NCBI GenBank assembly: GCA_025890175.1
Contig: JANPYM010000002.1
Coordinates: 1,870,537-1,934,536, forward strand
Length of the DNA stretch: 64,000 nucleotides
Origin: Ciborinia camelliae
Taxonomy: Eukaryota; Ascomycota; Leotiomycetes; Helotiales; Sclerotiniaceae
Reading direction: 5' to 3'
Below are positions 45,052-57,109 of this stretch, one piece after another (the stretch's first letter is position 1; every line of letters starts with the position of its first letter). The notes below the pieces were generated by a model. That model was not told the DNA's origin, made no database searches, and saw only the letters and a list, made by a program, of their open reading frames with translations. The translations under genes were made by a program, and so were the position numbers.

Positions 45052-46031
45052 ATCATCATCTATTCATCATATCAATAAATAAAGAAATCTTTCACTCTCA
45101 ATTGTAGAACGAAGCTTTAAGCTCATTGTATTACTACCTATGTTACAAAAGTACAACCAGTCCTGCTCTTCGGTCCAAATATGCGGGGTACGGGGTGAGC
45201 TCCCGCGCTACCTTTCCGCTCTCCCGAGCCCCGATAACTGTTATTACCTAGTTACGACTACCTAGTAGGTTAGACCCATATTTTTATATTGCTGAAGAAG
45301 TTACCCCTGAGTCTTGGCTACATATTAACCAAGAATTTATGTCATAATTAATGTAATGATATAATGATATAATGGAGGGTTAAAAGTGCACCAAAAGATG
45401 CATCGGAAAGACAAGTGGTATGTTGGTTAAATCCTTGACATATATGGATTGATTCATTCCTTTTCCTTATCCATGGTGCCATGTATATACAACACTTCAT
45501 CGTGAATTATTCACCAATTGTCTGAGTCCTTGCCATAGAAATACCCATTAAAAGATATTTCCTCCGTATCCCTAGCAATTTCCAACATTGCTTCGGGAAT
45601 CTCACGGTCTATCCCATCCCTCAACGAAATCCAGAATTACAAAAATCCAATCATACACAAATTTCAGCTCTTGAAAATTCATGTTTTCTCCTTTCAGGAT
45701 TGCAACCAAACACAAAAAATCCGGGGCCTGCTTCCACATAGACATCCTTTCCCCCTCGTTCCCCTTCAGCCACCCAAGCAAGAATGAATCTTTATCCCAA
45801 TGTCCCAGATCTCGAATGAAACTCCATGCTAACAGAATAAAAGTCAACGTAAAGGTATTTTGAGGCCAACCCTTCTATCTTTTCCCATCGAATAAAAAAA
45901 TAAAGCCACCCAGTGTGCTCGTCAGTATGCCGCTCATGATTTGATGCTCGCTCGAAATTCGACTAGTGTATGTGCTATGTGCTCATATGATTTTGTAATA
46001 AAAAGTATTTGTTATTGGAAAAGCGATACAT
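45052..46031. other. Intergenic between two minus-strand genes
   Basis: It carries the promoter region of the acyl-CoA synthetase gene and the 3' region of the mannosyltransferase gene. The minus frame at 45602-45847 (reading LAWSFIRDLGHWDKDSFLLG) has plausible composition but no family and uncertain start. It is not called. Confidence 0.45.
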
Positions 46032-47264
46032 TTAATCAGTTGCCCCGATATGTCGTTCGCTTTCAGGTTTCCATGTGCCTAAGAGTTTAGGTTAGTTGGT
46101 GGTATAAATTGATTACTGGGGTCTTGACGGTAAAACAACAATAAAACTAAACACTCCTTTAATAGAAATAGACAAACCTTCGAATTCGTGCTTCACAAAG
46201 GCCATAGGATCATCGTAATCCTTCGCGCCCATTTGCTGCACTCCAGGACTGAAACTCGTAATAGGTAAAACAACCACATCACCAATCTTCTTTGGTGATT
46301 CGATACCTGTGAATTCTCTCCATGTGATATTTCCCTTGCTTGTAGTCATATCAAAATATCTCTCGTCATTCAAGAAGTCGAAAATAGTATCTGTCCACAA
46401 AGCCGGACCAGTGAATTCTACAACGTTCTTATTGTTGAAGTTCTTAAGAGCTCCACTCTTCTTCATGTTTAGAGTCTGTTGGGTGATATTGGCAACGATT
46501 TCGCGGAGTACAGGATGACCTGGTTTCGATTGGATCGTCCATTGACAGAACTGGATTCTTCGAGAGTACCATTCTGCCCAATCTGGACGATCTGGATCTG
46601 CCTCAATACCAATTACCAATCCAATAGCTTCGCGTGGCACACTCTCAGGAAGCCATTCCGAAGCAGGTTTCAATGCATGGGTATCAATATCCGAGTAAAT
46701 GCCACCTCGAGCCAGCAGAATCAGGTAACGAAAAAAATCTGCCTTCAAAACCGGCATGGGTAACGAATTGTAAGCTTCTAAAACTTCTGGCACAGAAGCA
46801 TATAAATGCTTCAATAGATGAACTGCGACTTGATCGGTAATAACTTCATGTACGAATGTCGGGTGTTTTTCTGACCAACTTGCTTCAGCAGGACGAAAGT
46901 TCTCCCCAAAGTCCCCAGATGCAGGCGTGTATTTCCATGTCTGCCAAATGTATGCGGGAAACTTAGTCTCTACGTCGTATGGAAATTGATATGCGAGCTT
47001 TTCTCGTAAAGGCGCTCTTGATAAATCTTGTAGCAGTGCTTGAGATGCTTGAGGTCTCTTCTTTGGTGTAGGTGGAAGGCCATTCGTCGAGGCTGATGAC
47101 CCTGAGTTTGTTTTCAAATCCCCATCTTTCTCCCCCGATTTAGGTGTGTTCGTATCTTGTAATAATATATCGTTTGCTGTGGGTGGGTTGTGTGCTCGTG
47201 TGACGAGAAATACCATAGTAAGGAAGAAAGCCGCAGCTATTAAAGCTCTCCTGAAGTTCAACAT
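46032..47264 (-). CDS. OCH1: Initiation-specific alpha-1,6-mannosyltransferase Och1, two exons, 377 aa
   Basis: Exons in transcript order are 47264-46178 and 46078-46032, joined over a 99-nt intron (GTTTGT...CTTAG). Och1 (GT32 family) adds the first alpha-1,6-mannose that starts the N-glycan outer chain in the early Golgi, using GDP-mannose. It is a type II membrane protein: MLNFRRALIAAAFFLTMVFL is a basic residue cluster followed by one membrane anchor. A Ser/Pro/Lys stem follows to about residue 85. The catalytic region contains IPxxIWQTWK-like AYIWQTWK and the metal/donor-binding DxD in GGIYSDIDTH (Asp192, Asp194). Splicing replaces a spurious hydrophobic tail with EGTWKPESERHIGATD, the family C-terminus. 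An upstream GTG in frame is ignored as a start. Confidence 0.94.
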
Positions 47265-50200
47265 GTTTGCGCAATTGGCAGAATTCCTATCTGCCGAGTA
47301 AATAGACACACAATCTCTCGTCTATCCAAGCGAATTCGTCACTTGTCAGATGATTCAGTGTAATCGTGTTGTGAGATCTTCTCGTAAAGAAATTTTGGTC
47401 GCTGAATAAATTGGACTCCAGGAAATTTCTAGGTAATCAATGCAATGCCAAGATAGCAACGCACTTAGGCGTGTTTGATAATGGATCGCGGAACGGAACC
47501 AACAGATAACGTTTGATATGCAACAACTAGAGTAAAAGAAAATATGAGTCTTGATTCGCTTTCGTTTCAATTCAATGGTCAAGCAAGATGCAGGTGGTTG
47601 TTGATAGATAACTTGGTAGTAAAAAGGGTTTGTATGAAAAGGAGGAAGAGAGTGGTATAAGAATAATAAGGAGTACTAATAATACTGGTATTGGTATTGA
47701 TACGGGTACTGGTACTGGGGTAGAAAGTAAGATAGATATATATATATATTTCTTGTACCAGCTCAAAGGTTTAATTCACTGTTGGTTGACAATTGTTGAA
47801 TGTAGGTAAGGTACCTAGGTAGGTATCTAGGTATTGATGGATGGATGCTGTAACTGAATCCTTGATCGACCTTCGTTGTGGATCCTTTTCGAAATAAAAT
47901 GAACCGAACGAACCTTTTTTCCTCGTCTCTCTTTGTTCTTGTGTCCAAAATCCGAGAACGGTTTAATCTGTCTGTCTCTATCTCTGTGTCTGTCTCTTTT
48001 CTTTCAAGTTCCTTTCCTCGTAATAAAGTGGTATTGGGCGTTTCTTTCCTTGCCTAGCTCACCATCCCGAGGTCATTACTTGCACCATGGCGATATAAGG
48101 AAGGCCTGTAGCGCTGGAAGCGAAAAAGCCGAACCCAAGAATAGAGAGAGAGGGGCGGGCGTTAGAATCCCATGGACTGTAACATACCTACCAAACACGC
48201 ACGCAATGTGAGGGAGGCTGAGAGAGAAAGGCAACAGTCACAGTAATATTATTAATGACTTACTAGAACATAATACGATTATGAAACTGATGGTAAGAAC
48301 TTAGAAGTGAGGAGAGGAGAGACTAAGGCTAGGTAAGTAAGATTAGGTAAGGATGGCTAGGTATGAAGGTCAAGGTCAAGGCCAAGTCTTATTCCTGTCG
48401 GGTATCTACATATAGCAATATATTATTATTATTATTTTATCATTGGTAATAATTTGGTACTGTAACCAGAATCCAGATATCAAACCAAAGTCGGGAAGGC
48501 ACAATATTACCTATAGATAGATACACTTACTCGAGCAAGATGGACGAGTATGTGTATCAACAGTATCTTGAATATCTTCATCGTTTTTCCCACTCGGACC
48601 AGTCACAAATGGAGGAATATCCTTCCAGATCCCGACCAATGCAATGCAAGAAAGATGATTCTACCTATCATTCTATCATTATTCTATCAGCGAAACTGTG
48701 AAAGACCGGGCAAATCTTACCATGGATACTACCTTACACGTGTTTAATCTATTATCTATCCCCGTCCCCGCTCATCCACTCGAACTTTCCCGTCCGAGTC
48801 CCGACTCCTTCCTATTAAGGTACAAGCTACGTTTCGTCGTTTCCCCATCCAAAAGAAGCTACCGTACTTCCTAAATCCTTAAGGTGTTACGTCGTAGACA
48901 GGCGCAGTTCGAATCAAGTTAACAACGTACGCAAGAACTTTAGCAGCCGCGTAACCATTCGGAGAATTTAACCCAGTAAGCCAAGGGATGAATCTCTTGG
49001 GAAAAGATTGATATCGAATACTTGAAACTTTATATTCAAGATATATACCTAAGGTAAGATTACATATTATATGATACCTTAGTTATCAAAATGATATTAT
49101 CATTTCAGAATGCCGTCGACATGTCGATCTCACAGGGGATGGATGGATCATGGATGCTTCAGGGGTAACAGGTTAACAGGATGACAGCACTAAACACGGA
49201 AGCAAAACATGTTGATCAGCCCAATGACTTCATTACTCTCTGAAAATCGCACATCGTAATATCTCCCTACAGTAGGTAGTTACAGACTGACAGTACCAAG
49301 ACAGGAACTATAATCTGAACACACCACGCGAAACAACCTAAAAGCTTAATTCTCCAAAATTTCCAACGAACTCGGGAGTCTGTGGATTACGGATAAGTTA
49401 CGGCTAAGTTAATGGAACGATGGAATGAACTCTCTCGGATATGCAAAAACAGACATCCGTCCCATCTACAACAATGCTCACCAAATATCGAAGTCTTTAA
49501 GTTTGATACCAGTACCGGTACACCCGCAATGATGCACCGATCTTCTTCGTATATATTACTTATTTGAGCCACCTACCTACTTGTGCATTTACATGTATGA
49601 CCCCTCTTTCAACATACCGTAGGTGACAATGACGATGCTTTACAGCTCGCTGTCTCAACAAAACAAAATCTCTCCAATCGCTAATAGGTACCTCATATTT
49701 CTATCCCCACTCTTCAACCCTCACTTACCATCCATCCCCTCTTTCTCCATCTCCATCGCCATCTCCCCACCGCATGCTTATCATTCTATCATTCCAACTC
49801 ATCTCATCCCGACCCCAAACTTCACACCCAAAATAGCCCAATCGCGCGACAACCCCTCAATACCTAGGTATCATACAATACCACCCAGCTCTCACGTTCT
49901 AGACAATGAACACAAAGGATACAATAGTGGCAAATTGACAGATCAACTAACCTCAAACATCCCATTTGATGATTTGAAACTTCAATAGAGGCTATCTCCC
50001 CAAGCCACCTTATCGGTTCTTGGGACTCGGTGAATATGCATTTGGGTTCCGAATAATCTATTTTGGGTACTTGGTACTACACGCCATCTTACTTGGCAAG
50101 ACTGGCAAGACTGGTAAGACGGGTCGTATCTAGGTAGTAGGTAAATCCCATTATGGATTTGTTTATAGCCTTTAGGAGGGATGTCTATGTCTTGGAGTAT

Positions 50201-50628
50201 TGCTGTGTATATCTGCGTTTATCGACAGTATCCATTGATATGATATAAGTCGCATCAAGAAAAAATCACTCGAGTTGGTTGTCGGAGTTATCTTCTTTCT
50301 AAAATGACGATACATGTTGATCCACAGGCTTTCTTACTTTTCGCTTCTGCCTTGAGTCGGGTTCCAGCCCCTATCTTCAATTTCAGCTGTCATGTATCCA
50401 GTGATCCATGTCTTTATTACATTCCATCCAGCCAAATTTCTCTAAACCCAACAGACACAAAGCAAGACTACCGGTACCTTTCTCATTCTCTTTTTTCGCA
50501 AGTTCATTTCACGGTGTTTAATATCGTGGGAAGGAGGTTAGATCAGCTAGGCTGGTTGTACAAATTCTACCAGAACGGCGGAACTTGTATTTTAAAAAAA
50601 GATATCGATACGCAACGAGATTCTCTAT
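47265..50628. other. Gene-poor intergenic stretch
   Basis: The first few hundred bases should be the Och1 promoter. TACCTAGGTAGGTATC words are at 47810-47840 and TA/TATA runs near 47730. Frames such as 48550-48747 and 49623-49988 have no motif. The frame at 50304-50639 ends at the border of repeat copy 2 and is probably chance. Confidence 0.4.
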
Positions 50629-50768
50629 CTGTTGGATAAATCACGTGCCTACGGCGCTAGCATGCGCTAGCGGGCATATATAGTTGATCTGTAGCATAGT
50701 TTTTAGAGCTTCGAGCCAAATACACTGAATACTATAGTACATTTGTTTCTCCATCGCCCATGGTGATT
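50629..50768 (-). repeat. Dispersed repeat, copy 2 (better preserved)
   Basis: Read on the minus strand it matches 799-991 on the plus strand over about 140 bases, including GATCAACTATATATGCC, CTAGCGCCGTAGGCACGTG and ATTTATCCAACAG. It contains GCGCTAGCATGCGCTAGCG, itself nearly palindromic. It lacks the GC-rich insertion seen in copy 1 and has more G/C at positions where copy 1 has A/T, as expected if copy 1 was mutated by RIP. Confidence 0.75.
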
Positions 50769-52483
50769 CCAACACTATCAAATAGTGATAAAAGCTTAAC
50801 CATTATTGCAAGGTGTCTACAGTAGCGGGGTACAAGAAAGACCTTCTATACTCAATAGAATCTACAAGATGGGATGGGCACCTATAATGTGCCATATTAT
50901 AGTAGCGTTTCATCTTAACATCCTGGTATTGAATCATAGTATTCCGATGGAAAGTTTCATTTCACCTGTCTAGGTAGTGAGTTACCATCCATAATCATGA
51001 ATAGATGAACCGACAATAATCTACCAGGACACTCGAGCCAAAACTGGGTAGGTAGAATGACTGATTTATTGCACATCTCAAATATTCATGTGGCTATCAT
51101 CAACTGTCTTGTCTGTCTGAACAGGCCAAACTTCCCAAAGCGATCAGGGACATTCATATAAAGACTTCAAATTAAAACCTCCCTCCATAAATTCGAAATG
51201 AGAGTGCACCCTCAAGATACTATTTCGTGTACTGTATATCTCAGATACATTATCATTATCAAGGTGATGGATGGGCTTCATTAAGTAACTGATCAATTTA
51301 TTATTGTATATATCCGTTTTTCAGTATATTTGAATAATACTAGTGATTATTCTGCATCTTTATTTCTCCTTTCTTCCATGTTGATTTTCTAATCTTGTAG
51401 AGTCGTATGATGTCATACCATATTATATCACATGCCAATTCATACATACATACTGGCGGATGAGTAGATTGACATATCCACCTCTAATTACCGGGTACAT
51501 CGTCCCATCCCGTACCTAGGTAGATATGTATGTATGTATGGGTGAACAATTCTGCGAGGTTGGAGTAGGTATCTATATATCTATACATCTGTTTATATAA
51601 ATGTAAATGTGGAAGATCGTATGAATGGATTACTGTATGCTTATGTTTTAATATAATCTAGAACATGACGCTTATAGGATATACCAAGGTCCAGGTTGTA
51701 TCTAGGTACTATCTAGAGACCAATGAGTGTTGTAGCATATACCACACAGAGTCACAGATAGATACAGAAAGATGAAGATTATCTATCTATCTCATTACAT
51801 ATTCGCCTTGGGGGGACAAATAATACTCGCGAACGAGGTTCTCTCTAAGTGTTTTATTTTATCTTACCTTGATTACCTGATCTAGGTAGATCTTGGGGTA
51901 TATTTTTTCATGTTTTCGTTTTCATTAGAGGAATCCTAATTTCTAAACCCTTGATTCCATTCCAACAACCCCCTTCCCTCTTTCCTCTTTCCTCCCAAAA
52001 CTCCCAAAACTCCCAAAACTCCCAAAAACTTCCAACAACTCCTACCCAAAGGTAGGTATCTAGCTTTCCCAAATTCCCAATCTCAAATCTCAAATTTATC
52101 ATCAACCTACACCTCCTATCAGTGTACCATACCTACCGCTTTTATCAGCACCAGCATCAAGACTAGGACCAGGAGCGGGACTGGGTGCTGACTTACCTAA
52201 GCCCATATTATATCATATGCATGTAACAAACAAACAAACATTCATTGTCAACTTCCAACTTCCAACCTTCAAGTTGAAAATCAAAGGAATGATCAAGTGA
52301 TGCTGAAGTTACAATCCAGATGCGAGTCAAGGAGCTTTTCAAATTGAAATTGAAATTGAAACTTGATGGGATGGCGTTTATTCACCTAAATCTGATTCTC
52401 AATTTCTAATGATGATGTTTTGGGGGAGTTATAGTTTGGTTAATACTGTCTTTCTGATACATAACAGCGCCCCCTAGCGGAGC
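50769..52483. other. Intergenic, simple repeats only
   Basis: It contains short GTATGTATGTATG and ATCTATCTATCT runs and a CTCCCAAAA array (about 51998-52028). The minus-strand frame over the latter is Trp/Glu-rich and not credible. No gene. Confidence 0.45.
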
Positions 52484-53572
52484 GGGCATATAAGCCCCTC
52501 AAGTTACCAACCTTTTAACACAAAAAAAACATATTATATCGTATCAATCTAACGTCTGTTAATTAACAGCATATCTACTATCGAGATAATACCAACACTA
52601 TATAAACCTTATATACTTTTTTGAGCCAATCAGATCTAGAGATTTCAGGAATCGCTTAATTAATGAGATTTTTAACAATATATATGTCAAGAGATGATCA
52701 GATTAGGTTTAGATTGTCATGCCTAGGCCCCTGTCTAGTGAATGTCATGTGTAGCTAGTCACGCGATAACCCCCTATATTAGGCGGTGATTCCTGCAAGA
52801 GGAACCTTTCCTCTTTAGCATAGTTCCTTTATCTAATTGTTGATAAATGAAGCTATCCTCATATGCTGACGTGACTCGTGTGATATAGATTAGATTTAGG
52901 TTAAGTTTAGGTTAGGTTATAGTTAGCGAACTTGAATTTAAATGAGTAATAGAATTGTAAGATTGATTAGTTAGTTTCTTTAGTTTCTTTAGTTTCTTTA
53001 GTTTCTTTAGTTTCTTTAGTTTCTTTAGTTTCTTTAGTTTCTTTAGTTTCTTTAGTTTCTTTAGTTTCTTTAGTTTCTTTAGTTTCTTTAGTTTCTTTAG
53101 TTTCTTTAGTTTCTTTAGTTTCTTTAGTTTCTTTAGTTTTAGTTATTGAGTTAGTTAGTGTCGATACAATCATGTGATCGTACATAGGGGCCGTAAGAGC
53201 CGTACGGATTGAACTAGCGGACGAACTAGTACCGCACCATCCTCTATATAAGAGATCCATATTAGCATAGTTTATATAAATCAAGAATCATCATACATAT
53301 ACATAGCATAAAGTACTTACGTTAAAGGAACGGTTGCCATGTAGGTTGGGTAGTCCCAACGTAGCGTAGCGTGCGCCCCCGTGGTACTCTCTAGTCAATC
53401 CAACTCTATGCTTCCATGTCATACACCTGATTGGAGTTATACTCTTGACTACTTAATTAGTGTTGGTATCACCTCGATGGTAGATCTGCTGTTGATCAAT
53501 AGATGTTAAATTGGTATGATGTAATATGGTTGCTGTATTGGAGATTGGTAACGACAAGGGGCTTATATGCCC
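52484..53572. mobile_element. 1.1-kb non-coding element with ~115-bp terminal inverted repeats
   Basis: The left end GGGCATATAAGCCCCT (52484) is the exact reverse complement of the right end (to 53572). The match continues inward for about 115 bp (left to about 52600, right from about 53459) with words such as GTTACCAA, ATATTA, CAACAGC/TAACAGC, ATATCTAC-TATCGAG and ATACCAACACTA. Differences are mostly transitions. No transposase frame exists inside, so it is a non-autonomous DNA element. Long terminal repeats of this kind are seen in Mutator-like elements, but no target-site duplication could be found, so the superfamily is open. It contains the TTTCTTTAG array. Confidence 0.8.
52972..53139. 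repeat. TTTCTTTAG minisatellite, ~18-19 copies of 9 bp
   Basis: About 18-19 near-perfect tandem copies of a 9-bp unit lie in the middle of the inverted-repeat element. Because the unit length is a multiple of three, the minus strand is open throughout and reads Lys-Glu-Thr repeats (frame 52967-53284). That frame has a random N-terminal part and is not considered a gene. Confidence 0.95.
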
Positions 53573-55106
53573 TGTTGATACTTAATTGAGGGTGCGTCAG
53601 GACACGCATGTGTGTTAGAGCCTTTGCTCCCCCCACCCCCATCGCCCCGGCGATCCGGAACAAAGACTAGTTACGTGTCCCATCAAACCTGATTCTCTGA
53701 TAAAATCATATATACGCACACGTAACGATTTGTGACGCAGGACAACTTTCATCCCCAAGGCTCTAAAACATTTGTTACGCTACTCACTTAAATACTCGTT
53801 CTCCTTTCTTAATATCATCAGGCATATACTTCAACCAACCAACCAACTACACCGAGACCCCCCCACAAACTCACAGACTCCCCCAGACCCCCACAAATCC
53901 AGCACCTCAATTACTCAACCAATATTCCATTCCATCTGATTCCTCTTCTACAAGACCATGACGAGATCAAATCAATCCAGACAGACATTCAACATCAGAC
54001 AACCATTCAATTCATTCAATTCATACACCAAGACATGCCTGGCAATACGCAGACGGGCAATACAAAGAAAGCAGCAGGGAAATGGAAAAATATTTGGTCA
54101 CATATGAAATTGATAATACAAAGTATAATATTTGAATATATAAATGGATTATAGAATCAATTATTTTTAGTTTTTAAAGACCTAAGCCGTATATAGTCCT
54201 CTAGACCATATTATAGCTCATAGTAGCCATTCAGCAATATGTGTGGGGGTATCAATATTATTTATTCATTTGCACTGCTCTCATCTCTTCCTCCTAGAGA
54301 TTCATCGGTACAACCACAACCAAACACACATACGCAGCGCCGTGACAGACGCACTGGAAGAGCAGAACGCAACACTTCCTATACCGCGTCTCGATTTCAT
54401 CCCCATGCATCAAGTGACCCATGCCGCTGTAACCTTATAAACTCAAGGCCGTGACATTCCAGAGACAGTTATCAAATATATCCCACCCCCCCCAAAACGC
54501 TGAATCCATCTCTCCCAAGAAACTTTTGGCTTACTTATGAGGAGTATTCCCCCCAGACCATTGAGTCCTAATACACAAATCATAATACCCACCCAGATCT
54601 AACCTGTTTGTTCCATATTTCAGCCTTTCCATCCACATCCACATCGTTGGGTAAATGTTTTCCCAGCCATGCGTCTGCCCCCTCCATGTGATGCAAACTT
54701 TAAAAAAACCCCAGTATAAAACTAAAAAATACAAAATATCCCAACACCCGTCTTGATGCATGCAAATAATGATATAAATACTGTATGCAAGCGAATAAAC
54801 TTCACTCGACTTTCTTCGCAAATTCTATAAAGTATCAACGCTAAAGTAGGACGCCACGCTAATTCCAAATACTCCCTCTCATACACTCAACACTCACCGC
54901 CCGGAATCGATGGTGTCAAACAATTGGTGAATTATTTTGGCGCACGAGCCAATGCCGGCCCTCAGCCATCAGCCATCAACACGTCACTTTACTATCGACC
55001 CTTCGCCAACAGCAACTACTTCGAACTTGATACCATCCGGCACCTCCACATCTCCATTTTTGAGAAAATTGATAATACAAGTAGTCTTCGTCGGAGAGTG
55101 CAGGAT
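53573..55106. other. Intergenic, no supported gene
   Basis: The stretch contains C-rich runs (CCCCCCACCCCC near 53630; ACCCCCCCCA near 54485). Frames at 54239-54454 and 54531-54821 have no motif. The rightmost part is the 3' region of the cyclin gene. Confidence 0.45.
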
Positions 55107-57109
55107 TTACTCTGGGGGACATTTAGGTTGAGGTAGTACATACCACGGATTGAGTGGTTGATGTCCATAATCCGGTACGACACCGGATCGATAATCATGT
55201 CTCTTGCCTAATGGTTGATAATGTATGCAATCTGTGTTCACGGCGTAATCGTGCATCGAAGCAGATGGCGGTGGGCAAAGGAGGGTGTTCACGTGGCGAA
55301 TGGGTTTGTAGGGTGAATTTCGTTGTTGATAAAAAACAGACGGTGAAATATGACCGGAGCTTCCTGAAAATGAGGAATTGAGCGGGGAAGGAACCGATGA
55401 AAGTGGTTCCTGCACAGCTGAATAAGGACTACGTTGGCGAGACGGAGTTACAAAATTTTGATTGTCATGTTGGTAGGGAGTAGTAGCTGGTGGCCCACTA
55501 GATTGTGATCCAGTAGGTGTATGATTTAAGATAGGAGGTGGGTAAGTTGGGGTCGTAGGGTAGACTGAGGACATGGCTCGAGTACCATTCAAAGGAGGCA
55601 AAAGTGGCGCATTGTGAGAAAAGGTTGTGGGGCCGTTGTACCCATTGATTGCTTGGCCTGTCGAAATGGTTAAGTTAGTGACAGGCGGTAAACGAGGTCT
55701 GACAGCCATGTTCAAGTTCCCAGGAACACTATGTATCGAAGTAGTTGACCTGGATACACGCTTTGCCACCGGCTCCTCTACATCTTTCGTGAAGCTCCTC
55801 TTTCTTGCATTCGGGAGAAAATCTTGGTCTGAAGCATTTGAAACAGTCGTGAGTGGTGACGCCAATTGAACGGCATTGTTGATGGCAGGCCACTGTGGAG
55901 TCAAATTGTACGGTCCAAGTACAGATATATATTGACTGGATTGTGTGGATGGTGAAGGTAGGGGCGGTAACAAGTCTATTGTCCGATGACAAAAGTTGTT
56001 GAATATCCTAAGCTTCTGATGCCATCCTGTCCAATCATCCTCGGATGTGAGCAAACTGTACCGCATGTTGCTGAGAAATTCGACCTCCATTGTATGGATT
56101 TCAGTGACAGAAATTCCCGAAACCTCCGCCCATGTTTTATTGGTATACGTGTTGTCATCGAGAACTATTGTATTGTCAGTAACGATCCACGTATTCCATC
56201 TGTTACTTGTCTACCAACATTTGTTGCCCAACATCAATGCCACGGTCAAGAGCCTGTACTCGCTCCCACTTCGTCCTTTTACTGCTGGGTTGAAGGACTT
56301 CAGTCGGTAAATGAACAGTAGGGCCAATAATATCACATTTCTCGAGACCTGCGTAGTCGTGAGAATCGCACCGACCCATTTTTTAAACCCGGGAGAGGGG
56401 ACAGCTTCTGCCCGAAGTGGTTCGATCTCCATTGATTCCATCCACCAATTTTCCACCCTTTGTAATTTCTCGGTAGATTCAAACCAAAATAAACAAGTAA
56501 TCTACTGAAGTCAGATATGTGCCATATTTGGAGTGGAAAAGGGCGAGAAGTGTAAATTACCTGAGCAGCAAATTCGTGCAGCGAATTTCCATAGCCGTCA
56601 CCTATTGATTCTGGTATTTTTAGATTGGGATGCATAATCGAGTTTTTTGCTTGTGGCTTTCGAGTAGATTCGGATTCCAAGGTAGTCGAGGCAGTAGAAT
56701 GAAATGTACCGGCTTGATTCTCTTCTTTTACTGATGGCCACACAAAAGGTACCTCTCGATTCACATTAGAGATTCTGGGTGCTGGAGCTCCGGACGCTTG
56801 TGGGACGGGGGAAGGCTTCCTTGATTGCATAGCTGATCCATCATAATTATCTTTCCTACCAATATTGACCGGCTCTGGGAAGTTCTCATCCGGCCGACTT
56901 TTGTAATTTTGGTATGCCGAGTGCATGTCGTCTTCAGGTGGTGTACGGAGTCCAACACTCACTGAACCTTTTATAAATCGTGACTGATTGATTTGTGGAA
57001 TTCTGGGGGAGTATCCGACGTCATTCCGGCGATCGATCCAGTGGGGAGTTGACGGCGTTGGAGGCAAATCAATGCGCTTCAGAAACTGACCAGTTGAACC
57101 CTGATGCAT
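55107..57109 (-). CDS. CLG1: Pho85-type cyclin (Clg1-like), three exons, at least 629 aa
   Basis: Exons in transcript order are 57109-56561, 56501-56219 and 56164-55107; introns are 59 and 54 nt. The cyclin box spans about residues 184-320: ITCLFWFES, then MEIEPLRAEAVPSPGFKKWV, the helix LLALLFIYRLKSFNP, then KFLDDNTYTNKTWAEVSGI and MEVEFLSNMRYSL. This order is that of PHO80/Clg1-type cyclins that bind the kinase Pho85. Splicing AAA-T to TT-CTC-GAT is needed to give KFLDDNTYTNKTW and uses a GTTGGT donor. Flanking regions are Pro/Ser/Thr-rich and probably disordered; TPPEDD and LPPTPSTP sites are possible CDK targets. The open frame continues upstream of the chosen ATG (PQSFNLWSNN before MHQGSTG), preceded by a possible acceptor, so the true N-terminus may lie in an earlier exon. 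Confidence 0.85.

Noticed and set aside
46113..46177. Hydrophobic C-terminal tail of Och1
   Set aside because: It is intron sequence; splicing yields the conserved EGTWKPESERHIG ending.
50304..50639. 111-codon plus-strand frame
   Set aside because: It ends at the border of repeat copy 2, has no motif and only chance-like composition.
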